This document shows, one piece after another, positions 7,023-15,006 of a stretch of 20,485 nucleotides of DNA. The DNA is from DAOMOD01 sp035444205 (lineage in GTDB: Bacteria > Pseudomonadota > Gammaproteobacteria > Xanthomonadales > BPKI01), in NCBI GenBank assembly GCA_035444205.1, contig DAOMOD010000061.1, positions 1 through 20,485 on the forward strand, given 5' to 3'. The notes under the pieces are model-generated. The model had not been told where the DNA came from. It made no database searches and was given only the letters and a program-made list of their open reading frames with translations. The translations under genes were made by a program, and so were the position numbers. How positions within the stretch are numbered: the first letter of the stretch is position 1; the number at the start of each line of letters is the position of its first letter.

Positions 7023-7841
7023 ATGCTGGCAGTTCCCACTCTGACCCTGCGTCGCTTTCTCGAGCGCATTCGCGACAAACCCAGGCTGAAGCGCATCCTC
7101 ATCGAGGGCGATTCCTGGTTCAGCTTCCCCGGCATCAAGGGCGGCAATCTGGCCGGGCGTATCGCTGGCCGATACCGGCAGCGCGCGGTCACCATGAGTA
7201 TCGCGGAGCCCGGCGATATCGCCGGACGCATGTTGAACGAGCTATCGCAGGAAGCACTGGGCGCCCTGCTGAAGAAGTTCCGCTTCGATGCCCTGTTGTT
7301 TTCCGGGGGCGGCAACGACCTGATCGGCGAGCACTTCGATGACTACCTGAAGCAAGTCGGCGACGCGCAGGACGGCGCCCTGCCGGTGCACGCGCCGCAG
7401 GTCGTCCACGATCATCTGCGCGCTGGCACTTTCGAGGCGGTTCTGGAGCACTTCGAAGAACGCCTGCACGCCCTGTGCCGCCGGCGCGACGATGCCAGGC
7501 CGCACTGCCCGATCTTCGTGCACACCTACGACTACGCTTTTCCGGATGGTCGACCGGTGATGATCGGACCATTCCGCCGTGGACCCTGGCTGCAACCCTC
7601 GCTGGAGCGCGCCGGCGTTCCCGAAGGCGGGCGCCGCGAACTGATCGAGTGGATGGTCAACGGTTTCGCCGCGATGCTGCTCAAGGTCGAGCGCATGGAG
7701 CCGGGCTTTCACGTCATCGACAGCCGCGGCACGCTGCCGGCGAAAACCGACTGGAACGACGAGCTGCATCCCACCGGCGACGGCTTCCGCCGCCTGCTCA
7801 GGGAACGCTGGGCGCCATTGCTGGATCCCTTGATTCGCTGA
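7023..7841 (+). CDS. SGNH/GDSL-type hydrolase
   Basis: This is an SGNH-fold esterase or acylhydrolase, 272 residues. Block I is EGDSWFSFP with nucleophile Ser31. Block III is SGGGND with Asn98. Block V is DWNDELHP, giving Asp246 and His249 in the usual D-x-x-H spacing. A Gly for block II may lie in AEPGDIAGRM. No signal peptide is evident, so it probably acts inside the cell. The ATG at 7023 has GGAGG seven bases upstream. The gene follows the MBL hydrolase by 30 bases and is probably in the same operon. It ends 33 bases from the converging beta-helix gene. The GDSWFSFP context is typical of bacterial proteins annotated only as SGNH hydrolase, so the substrate is unknown. Confidence 0.85.
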   Translation: MLAVPTLTLRRFLERIRDKPRLKRILIEGDSWFSFPGIKGGNLAGRIAGRYRQRAVTMSIAEPGDIAGRMLNELSQEALGALLKKFRFDALLFSGGGNDLIGEHFDDYLKQVGDAQDGALPVHAPQVVHDHLRAGTFEAVLEHFEERLHALCRRRDDARPHCPIFVHTYDYAFPDGRPVMIGPFRRGPWLQPSLERAGVPEGGRRELIEWMVNGFAAMLLKVERMEPGFHVIDSRGTLPAKTDWNDELHPTGDGFRRLLRERWAPLLDPLIR

Positions 7842-7874
7842 GCGTGCGCCGCGTCGACGTGTCCGAAGTCGCGG

Positions 7875-10298
7875 CTACGGTGACTCAAAGCCGTCGCTGA
7901 AGATGTCGCTGCTGGGGACGGTGGGTTCGAGCACGATGCGATCGAAATGCGCACGGACGCTGTTGGTGCCGACGAGGTCGCCGTCGCGCACCTCCAGGAA
8001 CAGATCGAGGGTGGAGTTGTGGGTCCATTCGCCTTCCGGTGCATGGAACTCGGCGGGGAAAGGTGAGGTGACGAAGCTGCCCGAGCGCGGCAGGATCAGT
8101 TCCCCCTGGACCGTGGGCGTACCGGTACAGAAAGCCGAGTTGGCGCGGTACTTCCACACCAGCACGGGGATGTCGCGGTTGAGGCCGGCGCCGGGGGCCA
8201 GGGCATGGGCGTTGAGCCGGTAGGCGCTGGGGCCGGGCAGGGGAATGCACTGGCGCAGACCGATGACGGTGCCGGTGGGCGGGGACAGCTCGCTGATGAA
8301 GACGGCGCCGGGATCGACGCCCTGTTCCACCCAGGTGGAAGTTCCCGGGGTAACGCTCCAGCTCCTGAGGTCGACAGGAAAATCGCCGTTGCGCACCAGC
8401 GGCAGAAGCTGCTGGCGCTCGTAGGCGCCAAGATCGCGCGGTCCGCTGCGATTGGGCTTGATCGGAAGGTCGATGTTGTAGGGGTTGCCGTCGAGATCGC
8501 CGGCGCTGGCGGTGGCAGGCGCGAAGTCCACGGCGTCGGAACCCGCGTGCAGCCGGAAGTCGCCGTTGTCGGGATCGAGAAAGCGCGGATCGCCCACCGC
8601 CACGGTGGTGCTGGTGCCACCGTCGAGAGACATGCGCTCGCTGGTGAGAACCCAGTCGATGTCGCGGGAATCGGCGCCCGCCGCCAGCGAAGTTTTGCCG
8701 GGCTGGTAGAGAATCGATCGGTGCAGCCTGAAGCCGCCGTCCACGGCCAGCACTTCCGCTGCATTGATGCTGTTGCCGCCGATGGTGCAATCCAGAAGGT
8801 GGACGGTGGCGCCGCTGTTTGCCTGCAGCAACCTGAGGTGCGTGGTGTTGCCGGCCAGCAGGCAGTTGTGCGCGATCACGCTGGGGCCGGCCTGCCCGGC
8901 GTCGTGGAGGACGTGAACGGCCTGTCCGCCGACGTTGTCGCGGATCTGGACCCTTTCCGCACGCAGGATCGAGTGCTTCTTCACCACCACGGTCGCGCCG
9001 GTGGTGAGCTGGCCGCCCTCGGTCTCGGAGACATTGCCGCGAATGGCATTGCAGTCCGGGCCGGCGCGGCAGGCGACCGCACCGAGTTGCGTCGGTCTTT
9101 GCGGGCACGGACTCTGGCCGAACGGGTTGTTCAGCAGGACGCTGGAGCCCTGGTCATCGATCAGGCCGTCGTCCAGGCTGGCGAAGATGGCACTGCCGTC
9201 GAAGGACCTGTTGTCGTCTATCAGGAAATCAAATGCGCAAAAGGTGGCGTCGCCACTGGGGAACTCGAAGTTGGGTTCGATGAACACGCCGCCGCCCGCG
9301 GCACTGGCGCGGTTGCCGTGGATTCGCCCCGGACGATCGGGATCGGTGGTGAACAGGATCGCCAGGGAGTCCGACCGGCCACTGCCGTCGGCGGCGACGG
9401 CGATGCCGCCGCCAAGGCGTGCGCTGTTGTCGAAAATGGCGCCCACCTGCCCGAAGCCTGGCGAGCCGATGTAGGCGGTGGCGAAGCGGATCACGGCAAT
9501 GCCGCCGCCAAATCCGCGGTGAGGCTGGTTGGTCGCGGGATCGAGGCCGAGCGCCTGGTTGCCGATGACCACGCTGTCGGGTGCATTCATGTAGAGCTCG
9601 GCACGGTGGTCCTGGTTGCCCCACAGCCGGATGCCGCCGCCGTCGAACTGCGCCGTATTGTTCTGGATGACGGTCCCCTCGTTCAGATGGAGCTTCGCCG
9701 ATCCACCGACGGCACTGACGTTGATGCCGCCGCCGAAGCCGGCATAGTTGTTGGCTACGCTCACCCGTGTCATGCCGATCACACCGGCGCCGTTGAAGAA
9801 CACGCCGCCGCCGTGGCCTTCGGCGGGGGCGTCGCCGCGACGAATGACCAGGTTGAACAGGGTGACGAAGTTGCCGGTTCCGGACACGCGCAGCACGCTG
9901 GCCTGGGTACCACCGGCGCCGTCCAGGATGCTGGTACCGTCGGCCGTGCTCGCCGAACAGCTCGCATAGCCGCCCTTGATGGCCACACGGCGGCCCTCGA
10001 TCACCACTGCCTGCTGCGAGTAGGTGCCTTGCTTGATGCGGATCTCGTGATCGCCGGTCGTTGGAATGCCCTGGATGGCGGACTGCAATGTGGCGTGGTT
10101 GCAGTCCGGGTCCGGACCGACGGTCAGGGTCACGGCCGAGACCGGATCGAAGTAGAGGAGGACGGGCAGCAGGATCAAGAAACGATGCAGGTGGGAGCGC
10201 AACATGAGCATCCGGGCAGGCCTGTCGTATATGGCTCTGGCAAGTGCGGCGACGAAGGGTCGACGGATCGTTGGACGGTAGGGCGCGTCGTGGTTCAT
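7875..10298 (-). CDS. Secreted right-handed beta-helix protein with choice-of-anchor Q-like domain and IFSDGFE C-terminus
   Basis: This predicted exported protein has 807 residues. A signal-anchor or signal peptide (RFLILLPVLLYFDPVSA) ends near residue 55 and is preceded by a 29-residue N-terminal extension. AGGGAG upstream of the ATG at 10298 supports that start, while an ATG at 10211 would give a conventional signal peptide. Residues 100-340 carry six GGG[IV] repeats with NNxA / DNxA / GNxA segments, resembling Chlamydia-type polymorphic membrane protein repeats and indicating a parallel beta-helix. DPRFLDPDNGDFRLHAGSDA to DLGAYE (residues 569-627) resembles a choice-of-anchor Q domain. A C-terminal jelly-roll-like region begins LVRNGDF. 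The last residues are DIFSDGFESP, a C-terminal tail I associate with exported proteins of Xanthomonadales. Function is unknown, with surface adhesion or carbohydrate binding possible. Confidence 0.85.
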   Translation of the reverse strand: MNHDAPYRPTIRRPFVAALARAIYDRPARMLMLRSHLHRFLILLPVLLYFDPVSAVTLTVGPDPDCNHATLQSAIQGIPTTGDHEIRIKQGTYSQQAVVIEGRRVAIKGGYASCSASTADGTSILDGAGGTQASVLRVSGTGNFVTLFNLVIRRGDAPAEGHGGGVFFNGAGVIGMTRVSVANNYAGFGGGINVSAVGGSAKLHLNEGTVIQNNTAQFDGGGIRLWGNQDHRAELYMNAPDSVVIGNQALGLDPATNQPHRGFGGGIAVIRFATAYIGSPGFGQVGAIFDNSARLGGGIAVAADGSGRSDSLAILFTTDPDRPGRIHGNRASAAGGGVFIEPNFEFPSGDATFCAFDFLIDDNRSFDGSAIFASLDDGLIDDQGSSVLLNNPFGQSPCPQRPTQLGAVACRAGPDCNAIRGNVSETEGGQLTTGATVVVKKHSILRAERVQIRDNVGGQAVHVLHDAGQAGPSVIAHNCLLAGNTTHLRLLQANSGATVHLLDCTIGGNSINAAEVLAVDGGFRLHRSILYQPGKTSLAAGADSRDIDWVLTSERMSLDGGTSTTVAVGDPRFLDPDNGDFRLHAGSDAVDFAPATASAGDLDGNPYNIDLPIKPNRSGPRDLGAYERQQLLPLVRNGDFPVDLRSWSVTPGTSTWVEQGVDPGAVFISELSPPTGTVIGLRQCIPLPGPSAYRLNAHALAPGAGLNRDIPVLVWKYRANSAFCTGTPTVQGELILPRSGSFVTSPFPAEFHAPEGEWTHNSTLDLFLEVRDGDLVGTNSVRAHFDRIVLEPTVPSSDIFSDGFESP

Positions 10299-10378
10299 GA
10301 GGACTCCCTGGAATGCAGGCTCCGGAGGCAAAGCCCGGCCGCGCTCGAACGAGGCGGCTGCGGCGACAGCGTGCGATC

Positions 10379-11155
10379 TCAGTCGAGCATGGGTTCGATT
10401 ACCCGTGTCGGTTGATCGGTTCGACGCCTGCGCTTGAAGGGCAGCAGCATCGGTACCTTCCTGCGGTACTCGGCGTAGGCGGAACCATGCTCGGCTTCGA
10501 GGTCGCGTTCCTCGAACTGGATCGCAAGTACGATGTAGGCGGTCGTGGCCAGCGCGAACAGCAGGTGCGCGAGGGTCATGTACGGCGTCGCCCAGAACGC
10601 CAGAAGAAACCCGAAGTACAGCGGATGGCGAACGTAGCGGTAGGGCAATGGCGTGCGGAAATCCACGCGCGTATACGGCCTGCCCCTGAGGGGCAGCCAC
10701 ACCTGACGCAGTCCGAACAGATCGAAATGATCGATCAGGAAGGTGACGACCAGCACCGTGGTCCAGCCGGTGGCGAATACCGTCCACAGCACGGCGCGTG
10801 CGAGCGGCGCCTCGATGCTCCAGATCTCGATGCCGATCGGGCGCCATTGCCAGAACAGCAGCAGAAGCGCGAGACTGGCAAACAGCACGTAGGTGGAGCG
10901 TTCGATGGTCCACGGTACCCACTGCGTCCAGCGTTCCTTGAACCAGCGGCGCGCCATGATGCTGTGCTGCAGTGCAAAAACCGCCAGCAGCCCGAGATTG
11001 ACGGCTATGGCCGTGCCGAGTGAACCTTCCAGCGGCCCATCGAGGCGGGTCGGCACCAGGAAGCCGCCGACGAAGGCGATGGCGTACAGGAATGTCGCCA
11101 GAAAGATCGCGTAGCAGGCGACCCCGTAGGCGAAAAAGAGAATGCGCTTCAACAT
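10379..11155 (-). CDS. mddA: Methanethiol S-methyltransferase (MddA-like) membrane protein
   Basis: This 258-residue polytopic membrane protein resembles MddA, which methylates methanethiol to dimethyl sulfide using S-adenosylmethionine. It belongs to the broader NnrU / isoprenylcysteine methyltransferase-like superfamily. The N-terminus MLKRILFFAYGVACYAIFLA, then ALQHSIMARRWFK, ERSTYVLFASLALLLLFWQW and LIDHFDLFGLRQVW, match the MddA pattern as I know it. The C-terminal RHPLYFGFLL and FEERDLEAEHGSAYAEY supply the SAM-binding and catalytic region. The true start is the ATG at 11155. A longer frame from 11275 adds a polar leader that lies in the divergent promoter. It is followed after 80 bp by the large beta-helix gene on the same strand, so the two may be cotranscribed. 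A related small-thiol methyltransferase is the main alternative. Confidence 0.85.
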   Translation of the reverse strand: MLKRILFFAYGVACYAIFLATFLYAIAFVGGFLVPTRLDGPLEGSLGTAIAVNLGLLAVFALQHSIMARRWFKERWTQWVPWTIERSTYVLFASLALLLLFWQWRPIGIEIWSIEAPLARAVLWTVFATGWTTVLVVTFLIDHFDLFGLRQVWLPLRGRPYTRVDFRTPLPYRYVRHPLYFGFLLAFWATPYMTLAHLLFALATTAYIVLAIQFEERDLEAEHGSAYAEYRRKVPMLLPFKRRRRTDQPTRVIEPMLD

Positions 11156-11225
11156 CGTGGTGTCCCGTTGATCGTGTGCGCAAAGTCTCTCCCCCGGGCG
11201 GGCGTCGCGCCATCGGCGTTTTGTC

Positions 11226-11249
11226 CCGTCCGGCATGGCATGCGGACGG
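11226..11249. promoter_or_regulatory. Inverted repeat in the mddA / LuxR-type gene divergent promoter
   Basis: CCGTCCG at 11226-11232 and CGGACGG at 11243-11249 are perfect complements around a 10-nt GCATGGCATG spacer. It lies 40 bases before the LuxR-type gene and 70 bases before mddA. TGTCCCG also occurs three times in the gap (11161, 11222, 11265). An operator for the neighbouring LuxR-type protein or a leader hairpin are both possible. The role is inferred only from position and symmetry. Confidence 0.4.
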
Positions 11250-11289
11250 TGGATATGCGACAAATGTCCCGGCAAGACGGGTCGGAACC

Positions 11290-12351
11290 ATGAAGCATCG
11301 CCAGCGCGTTCACTACCTTGAGGTCTCCGACGGCACGCGCCTGGCGTGGGCGGAAGCGGGCAAGGGTCCCATCCTGGTCAAGGCCGCCAATTGGCTCACA
11401 CACCTCGAGTACGAGTGGACGAGTCCCGTCTGGCAGCACTGGATGCACTTCTTCAGCGAACGCTGCCGTTTCGTGCGCTATGACGAACGTGGCTGCGGCA
11501 TGAGCGACTGGCGTTCCGGGTCGCTGTCGCTCGACCTTTGGGCCGACGATCTTGCCGCCGTGATCGAGGCAGCTGCCCCTCAAGGAGATCTGGTGCTGCT
11601 CGGTATCTCGCAGGGTGCGGCCACCTGCATCCAGTATGCGCTGCGGCATCCCGAGCGGGTGTCGAAGCTCATTCTGTATGGCGGCTATGCGCGCGGCGTC
11701 TTTCTCCGCGGGAGTCCAAAGGCCGAGGCAGCCTACCGCGCGATCATCGAACTCGCGCGTGTCGCCTGGAGTAGCGATAACCCCGCCTTTCGCCAGGTGT
11801 TCACTTCACGTTTCATTCCCGGCGGCAGCCCGGAACAGCTTGGCTGGTACAACGATCTCAGCCGGCGTGTCGTGTCGGGCGAGATTGCGGCCGAGCTGAT
11901 GACGGCACGCGCTACCATCGATGTTTCCGACCGCTTGGCCGAGATCCGCTGCCCGACCATCGTCCTGCACGCGCGCGGGGACGAGATGGTTCCCATCGAG
12001 GAAGGGCGGATTCTGGCGAGCGGGATACCGGGGGCCGAGTTCATCGAGCTCGAATCCCGCAACCATGTCCTGCTGGACCACGAACCGGCTTGGCAAAGGT
12101 TCTGCGAGGAGGTTGCGACCTTCCTGGGAACCACCGGTAACGCTGCTGCCGCGGTGTTCTCGGGTCTGTCGACGCGGGAACGCGAAGTGCTCGCGTGCAT
12201 GACCGAGGGACTGAGCAACGCCGATATCGCGGAGCGCATGGGGATCAGCGAGAAGACCGTGCGCAACCACGCTTCGAACCTGTTCGACAAGCTGGGCGTG
12301 TGGTCGCGCGCGCAGGCGATCGTGTTCGCGCGGGATCGGGGTTTCGTGTAA
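11290..12351 (+). CDS. Alpha/beta hydrolase fused to LuxR-type helix-turn-helix domain
   Basis: A 353-residue single-chain fusion. Residues 1-285 are an alpha/beta hydrolase with the nucleophile elbow GISQG (Ser107), HARGDEMVP (Asp231) and RNHVLLDHE (His259), so the triad appears intact. Residues 292-353 are a LuxR/NarL-type winged HTH: GLSTREREVLACMTEGLSNA and MGISEKTVRNHASNLFDKLG. This predicts a cytoplasmic transcription factor whose N-terminal fold binds, or even hydrolyses, a small ester or acyl ligand. The ATG at 11290 is chosen because it gives MKHRQRVHYLEVSDGTRLAW, the normal start of the fold. The longer frame from 11020 is an artefact of overlap with mddA. It is divergent from mddA, so mddA and the beta-helix gene are candidate targets. 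Ligand and target are unknown. Confidence 0.88.
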   Translation: MKHRQRVHYLEVSDGTRLAWAEAGKGPILVKAANWLTHLEYEWTSPVWQHWMHFFSERCRFVRYDERGCGMSDWRSGSLSLDLWADDLAAVIEAAAPQGDLVLLGISQGAATCIQYALRHPERVSKLILYGGYARGVFLRGSPKAEAAYRAIIELARVAWSSDNPAFRQVFTSRFIPGGSPEQLGWYNDLSRRVVSGEIAAELMTARATIDVSDRLAEIRCPTIVLHARGDEMVPIEEGRILASGIPGAEFIELESRNHVLLDHEPAWQRFCEEVATFLGTTGNAAAAVFSGLSTREREVLACMTEGLSNADIAERMGISEKTVRNHASNLFDKLGVWSRAQAIVFARDRGFV

Positions 12352-12423
12352 CGGAGTACACGTGCGAGTCCGGCTGCCTGGTCCGCGCGCGCAATGGTGA
12401 ATTGGTCAGGCCCCAAGGGCCCT

Positions 12424-12495
12424 GGAGCGGAGCAAGTCCCGTTCTACGAAAGCGGCGCGGCTTGCGGGCTTTTGTAGAGCAGAGCTTGCTCGGCT
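12424..12495. repeat. GTAGAGC / GAGCGGAGCAAG-type dispersed repeats
   Basis: GTAGAGCAGAGCTTGCTCGG at 12474-12493 contains GAGCA-gagct-TGCTC. A second partly related unit, GGAGCGGAGCAAGTCCCG then TTCTACG, is at 12424-12448. They lie in the 153-bp convergent gap between the hydrolase-LuxR gene and the TetR gene and could provide a bidirectional 3' end. Similarity to 5587-5614 and 5772-5799 is in the GAGC...AGCAAG core and the CTAC flank. Confidence 0.6.
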
Positions 12496-12504
12496 GAAAA
12501 GGAC

Positions 12505-13143
12505 TCATCCGCCGAGCAGGATGCGTATGGCGTCCGTGGCGCAGGCGATGTCCGGTTCGCGGCCGCTGATCTGGTCGCCATAGAGGAAGGACTCGGCGAT
12601 GCGTACCACCAGGAAGGCGAGGTCGTCGGGCTTCATCGGCGGCGCGAGGTGGCCGGCGGTGGCTTCCTGCTCGATCAGGGCACGGACGAAGTCGATGCTG
12701 CGCGCCTGCACCGTGCTCGTCTTGCTGGTGAGGATGCGCAGCGCGTATTCGGGATCCTGCTCGATGAAGCGTCTGAGCGGTTCGAAGTCGAGGATGGCAT
12801 CCATGGCGCGCCGGCATACGCGGGCGACATAGGCAGCGCCGTGGCCGCGCGTCTGCGCGCGTGCCTGCTCCAGGATGGGCTGGTACAGCGACCACAGCAC
12901 TTCGCCGATCAGCAGTTCGCGGCTGCCGACCCAGCGGAACAGGGTGGCGCGGCCGATGCCGAGTTCGCGCGCCAGGGCACCGACATCGACGCGCTCGCCT
13001 TTCAGGAATCGGCGCCGCGCCAGCGCCAGCGCATCAAGAGGAGTAGGCCGGCGCCCACGAAACTCGTCCAGGAGGGCAAGGGCGAGCGGCGTGGGGGAGG
13101 ACTGGGCGCCGGCCATGGATGGAATTCTAGTCACTCTTTCCAT
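12505..13143 (-). CDS. TetR-family regulator, QsdR-like
   Basis: This TetR-family repressor has 212 residues from the ATG at 13143. The N-terminal HTH is VDVGALARELGIGRATLFRW with VGSRELL following, and the C-terminal half resembles the QsdR-type ligand domain. It is divergent from the acyl-CoA dehydrogenase gene, and a long inverted repeat lies between them. It probably represses that gene and itself, with release by an acyl-CoA or lipid ligand. Start choice is uncertain: neither ATG at 13143 nor ATG at 13116 has a clear Shine-Dalgarno, and a TTG at 13152 would put the start inside the inverted repeat. The C-terminal portion (AFLVVRIAESFLYGDQISGR) is typical of this subfamily. Confidence 0.85.
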   Translation of the reverse strand: MERVTRIPSMAGAQSSPTPLALALLDEFRGRRPTPLDALALARRRFLKGERVDVGALARELGIGRATLFRWVGSRELLIGEVLWSLYQPILEQARAQTRGHGAAYVARVCRRAMDAILDFEPLRRFIEQDPEYALRILTSKTSTVQARSIDFVRALIEQEATAGHLAPPMKPDDLAFLVVRIAESFLYGDQISGREPDIACATDAIRILLGG

Positions 13144-13149
13144 ATGGAT

Positions 13150-13184
13150 CAAGTTGATTCATGATCGCCAAATGACTCAACTTG
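13150..13184. promoter_or_regulatory. 35-bp inverted repeat, probable TetR operator
   Basis: CAAGTTGATTCAT (13150-13162) and ATGACTCAACTTG (13172-13184) match as reverse complements at 12 of 13 positions around a 9-nt spacer. It sits between the divergent starts of the TetR gene and the acyl-CoA dehydrogenase gene, 16 bases before the latter's ATG, where an operator would block transcription. Flanking GTCAC (13130-13134) and GTGAC (13184-13188) add a little more symmetry. Use by the neighbouring TetR protein is inferred from position. Confidence 0.65.
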
Positions 13185-13200
13185 TGACGGACGCCCGCCG

Positions 13201-15006
13201 ATGAGCAAGAGCGCCATTCTCGACCGCCGCAACCTCGACTTCATGCTGTACGAAGTCATCGGCACCGACGAGCTGCTGCGTTACCCGCGCTTCGCCGAGC
13301 ACAGCCGGGAGACTTTCGACGCGGTCATCGACCTCGCCCACCAGCTCGCTCTGGAGAAGTTTCTGCCGCACTACCGCAAGTCGGACCTTGAGGAACCGGA
13401 ACTGGTCGACGGTCGCGCCCGCATCATCCCCGAGGTGAAGGAGGCGCTCGACGCCTATGTCGAAGCCGGTTTCATGGGCACCACCTTCGACGCCGACATC
13501 GGCGGCATGCAGTTGCCATTCCTGATGGAGACCGCGTCCGGCATGGCCTTCGCCATCGCCAATCTGCCCACGCTCGGCTACGGCGGACTGACCAAGGGCG
13601 TGGCCAACCTGATCGATGCGCATGCCGACGATGCGCAGAAGCGCCGCTACATGGAGCCGCTGGTGGCCGGTCGCTGGTTCGGCACCATGTGCCTCAGTGA
13701 GCCGCATGCTGGATCGTCGCTGGCCGACATACGCACCCGCGCGGTCCCCAGCGGAGACGGCGATTATCTGATCGAAGGCGCCAAGATGTGGATCTCGGCG
13801 GGCGACCACGAAATCAGCGAGAACATCGTGCACATGGTGCTGGCCAAGCTGCCGGATGCGCCGCCCGGCGTGAAGGGCATCAGCCTGTTCATCGTGCCCA
13901 AGTACCGTGTGCACCGCGACGGGACCGTGGGCGAGCGCAATGATGTCACCCTGGCCGGCGTCAACCACAAGATGGGCTATCGCGGCACCGTCAACGCCTT
14001 CCTCAAGTTCGGCGAGGCGGGGAGCTGTCGTGGCGAACTGGTCGGCGAACCGCACACCGGCCTGGCACAGATGTTCCACATGATGAACGAGGAACGTATT
14101 GGCGTCGGCCTTGGCGCCATCAGCCTCGGCTACGCCGGTTACCTGCATTCGCTGGACTACGCCAGGGAGCGCAGGCAGGGCCGCCACCCCGACCAGCGCG
14201 ATCCGTCCTCGCCGCCGCTGCCGATCATCGAGCACGCCGACGTGAAACGCATGCTGCTCATGCAGAAGTGCTACGTCGAAGGTGCCTTCGCGCTCGCCAT
14301 GGAGGCCTCGCGCCTGATCGATGTCGAGCGTAACGATGCCGATGCGTCGATGCGACGCGAAGCGCACCTGTTGCTGGAACTGCTGACCCCGATCATCAAG
14401 GCCTGGTCCTCGGACTGGTGTCTCAAGGCCAACGAGCTCGCCATCCAGGTGCTGGGCGGCTACGGCTACACGCGCGAGTACCCGGTCGAGCAGCACTACC
14501 GCGACAACCGCCTGAACTCCATCCACGAGGGGACCAACGGCATTCAGGCGCTGGATCTGCTCGGGCGCAAGGCGATGATGGAGCAGGGCGCGGCGCTGAA
14601 GCTTCTGTTCGCGCGCATGCAGGCGACCATCGATGAGGTGGCGGCGAACGCGAGCCTGGCGCCGTTCGCCACGCAGCTTGGCGCGGCGATGGAGACATGC
14701 GGTGAGGTCACCGCTGTCGTCGCTGCGGCGTTGGCCAAGGGCCAGGTGCGCCTCGGACTGGCCAATGCCAGCCACTACATGCACCTGCTCGGCCACACCA
14801 CGGTTGCCTGGACATGGTTGCGCCAGGCTGCAATCGCCGCGCGCGCGCTGGATGCCGGCGCCGGACACGACGACGCCTTCTATCGCGGCAAGCTTGCGGC
14901 CTGTCGCTTCTTCTTCGGCTACGAACTGCCGACGGTCGATGCCAGCGCGGCCGTGCTCCTGCGGCTGGACGATACGACGCTGGCGATGCAGGGGGAGTGG
15001 TTCTGA
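13201..15006 (+). CDS. Acyl-CoA dehydrogenase (long form, DmdC-like)
   Basis: This FAD-dependent acyl-CoA dehydrogenase catalyses the first step of beta-oxidation-type desaturation of an acyl-CoA, passing electrons to ETF. It has 601 residues, the size of the long form with an extra C-terminal domain. The N-terminal helical domain leads into TMCLSEPHAGSSLADI in the middle beta domain. The C-terminal helical domain contains VLGGYGYTREYPVEQHYRDN and IHEGTNGIQALDLLGRK, with Glu443 as the likely catalytic base. Residues after about 460 form the C-terminal extra domain. Members of this long form are often annotated as acyl-CoA dehydrogenase or 3-methylmercaptopropionyl-CoA dehydrogenase (DmdC). 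Fatty acyl-CoA is the safer guess for the substrate. The ATG at 13201 follows a weak GACGGA. Regulation by the divergent TetR protein is likely. Confidence 0.92.
   Translation: MSKSAILDRRNLDFMLYEVIGTDELLRYPRFAEHSRETFDAVIDLAHQLALEKFLPHYRKSDLEEPELVDGRARIIPEVKEALDAYVEAGFMGTTFDADIGGMQLPFLMETASGMAFAIANLPTLGYGGLTKGVANLIDAHADDAQKRRYMEPLVAGRWFGTMCLSEPHAGSSLADIRTRAVPSGDGDYLIEGAKMWISAGDHEISENIVHMVLAKLPDAPPGVKGISLFIVPKYRVHRDGTVGERNDVTLAGVNHKMGYRGTVNAFLKFGEAGSCRGELVGEPHTGLAQMFHMMNEERIGVGLGAISLGYAGYLHSLDYARERRQGRHPDQRDPSSPPLPIIEHADVKRMLLMQKCYVEGAFALAMEASRLIDVERNDADASMRREAHLLLELLTPIIKAWSSDWCLKANELAIQVLGGYGYTREYPVEQHYRDNRLNSIHEGTNGIQALDLLGRKAMMEQGAALKLLFARMQATIDEVAANASLAPFATQLGAAMETCGEVTAVVAAALAKGQVRLGLANASHYMHLLGHTTVAWTWLRQAAIAARALDAGAGHDDAFYRGKLAACRFFFGYELPTVDASAAVLLRLDDTTLAMQGEWF

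Noticed and set aside
8205..10415. A 736-residue plus-strand frame antisense to the beta-helix gene
   Set aside because: Alanine/glycine/valine-rich shadow composition with no family motif, typical of GC-rich antisense frames.
7875..11291. A single 1138-residue minus-strand frame spanning the beta-helix gene and mddA
   Set aside because: Its first ~330 residues run in another frame across mddA and have no family pattern. The real beta-helix gene starts at 10298.
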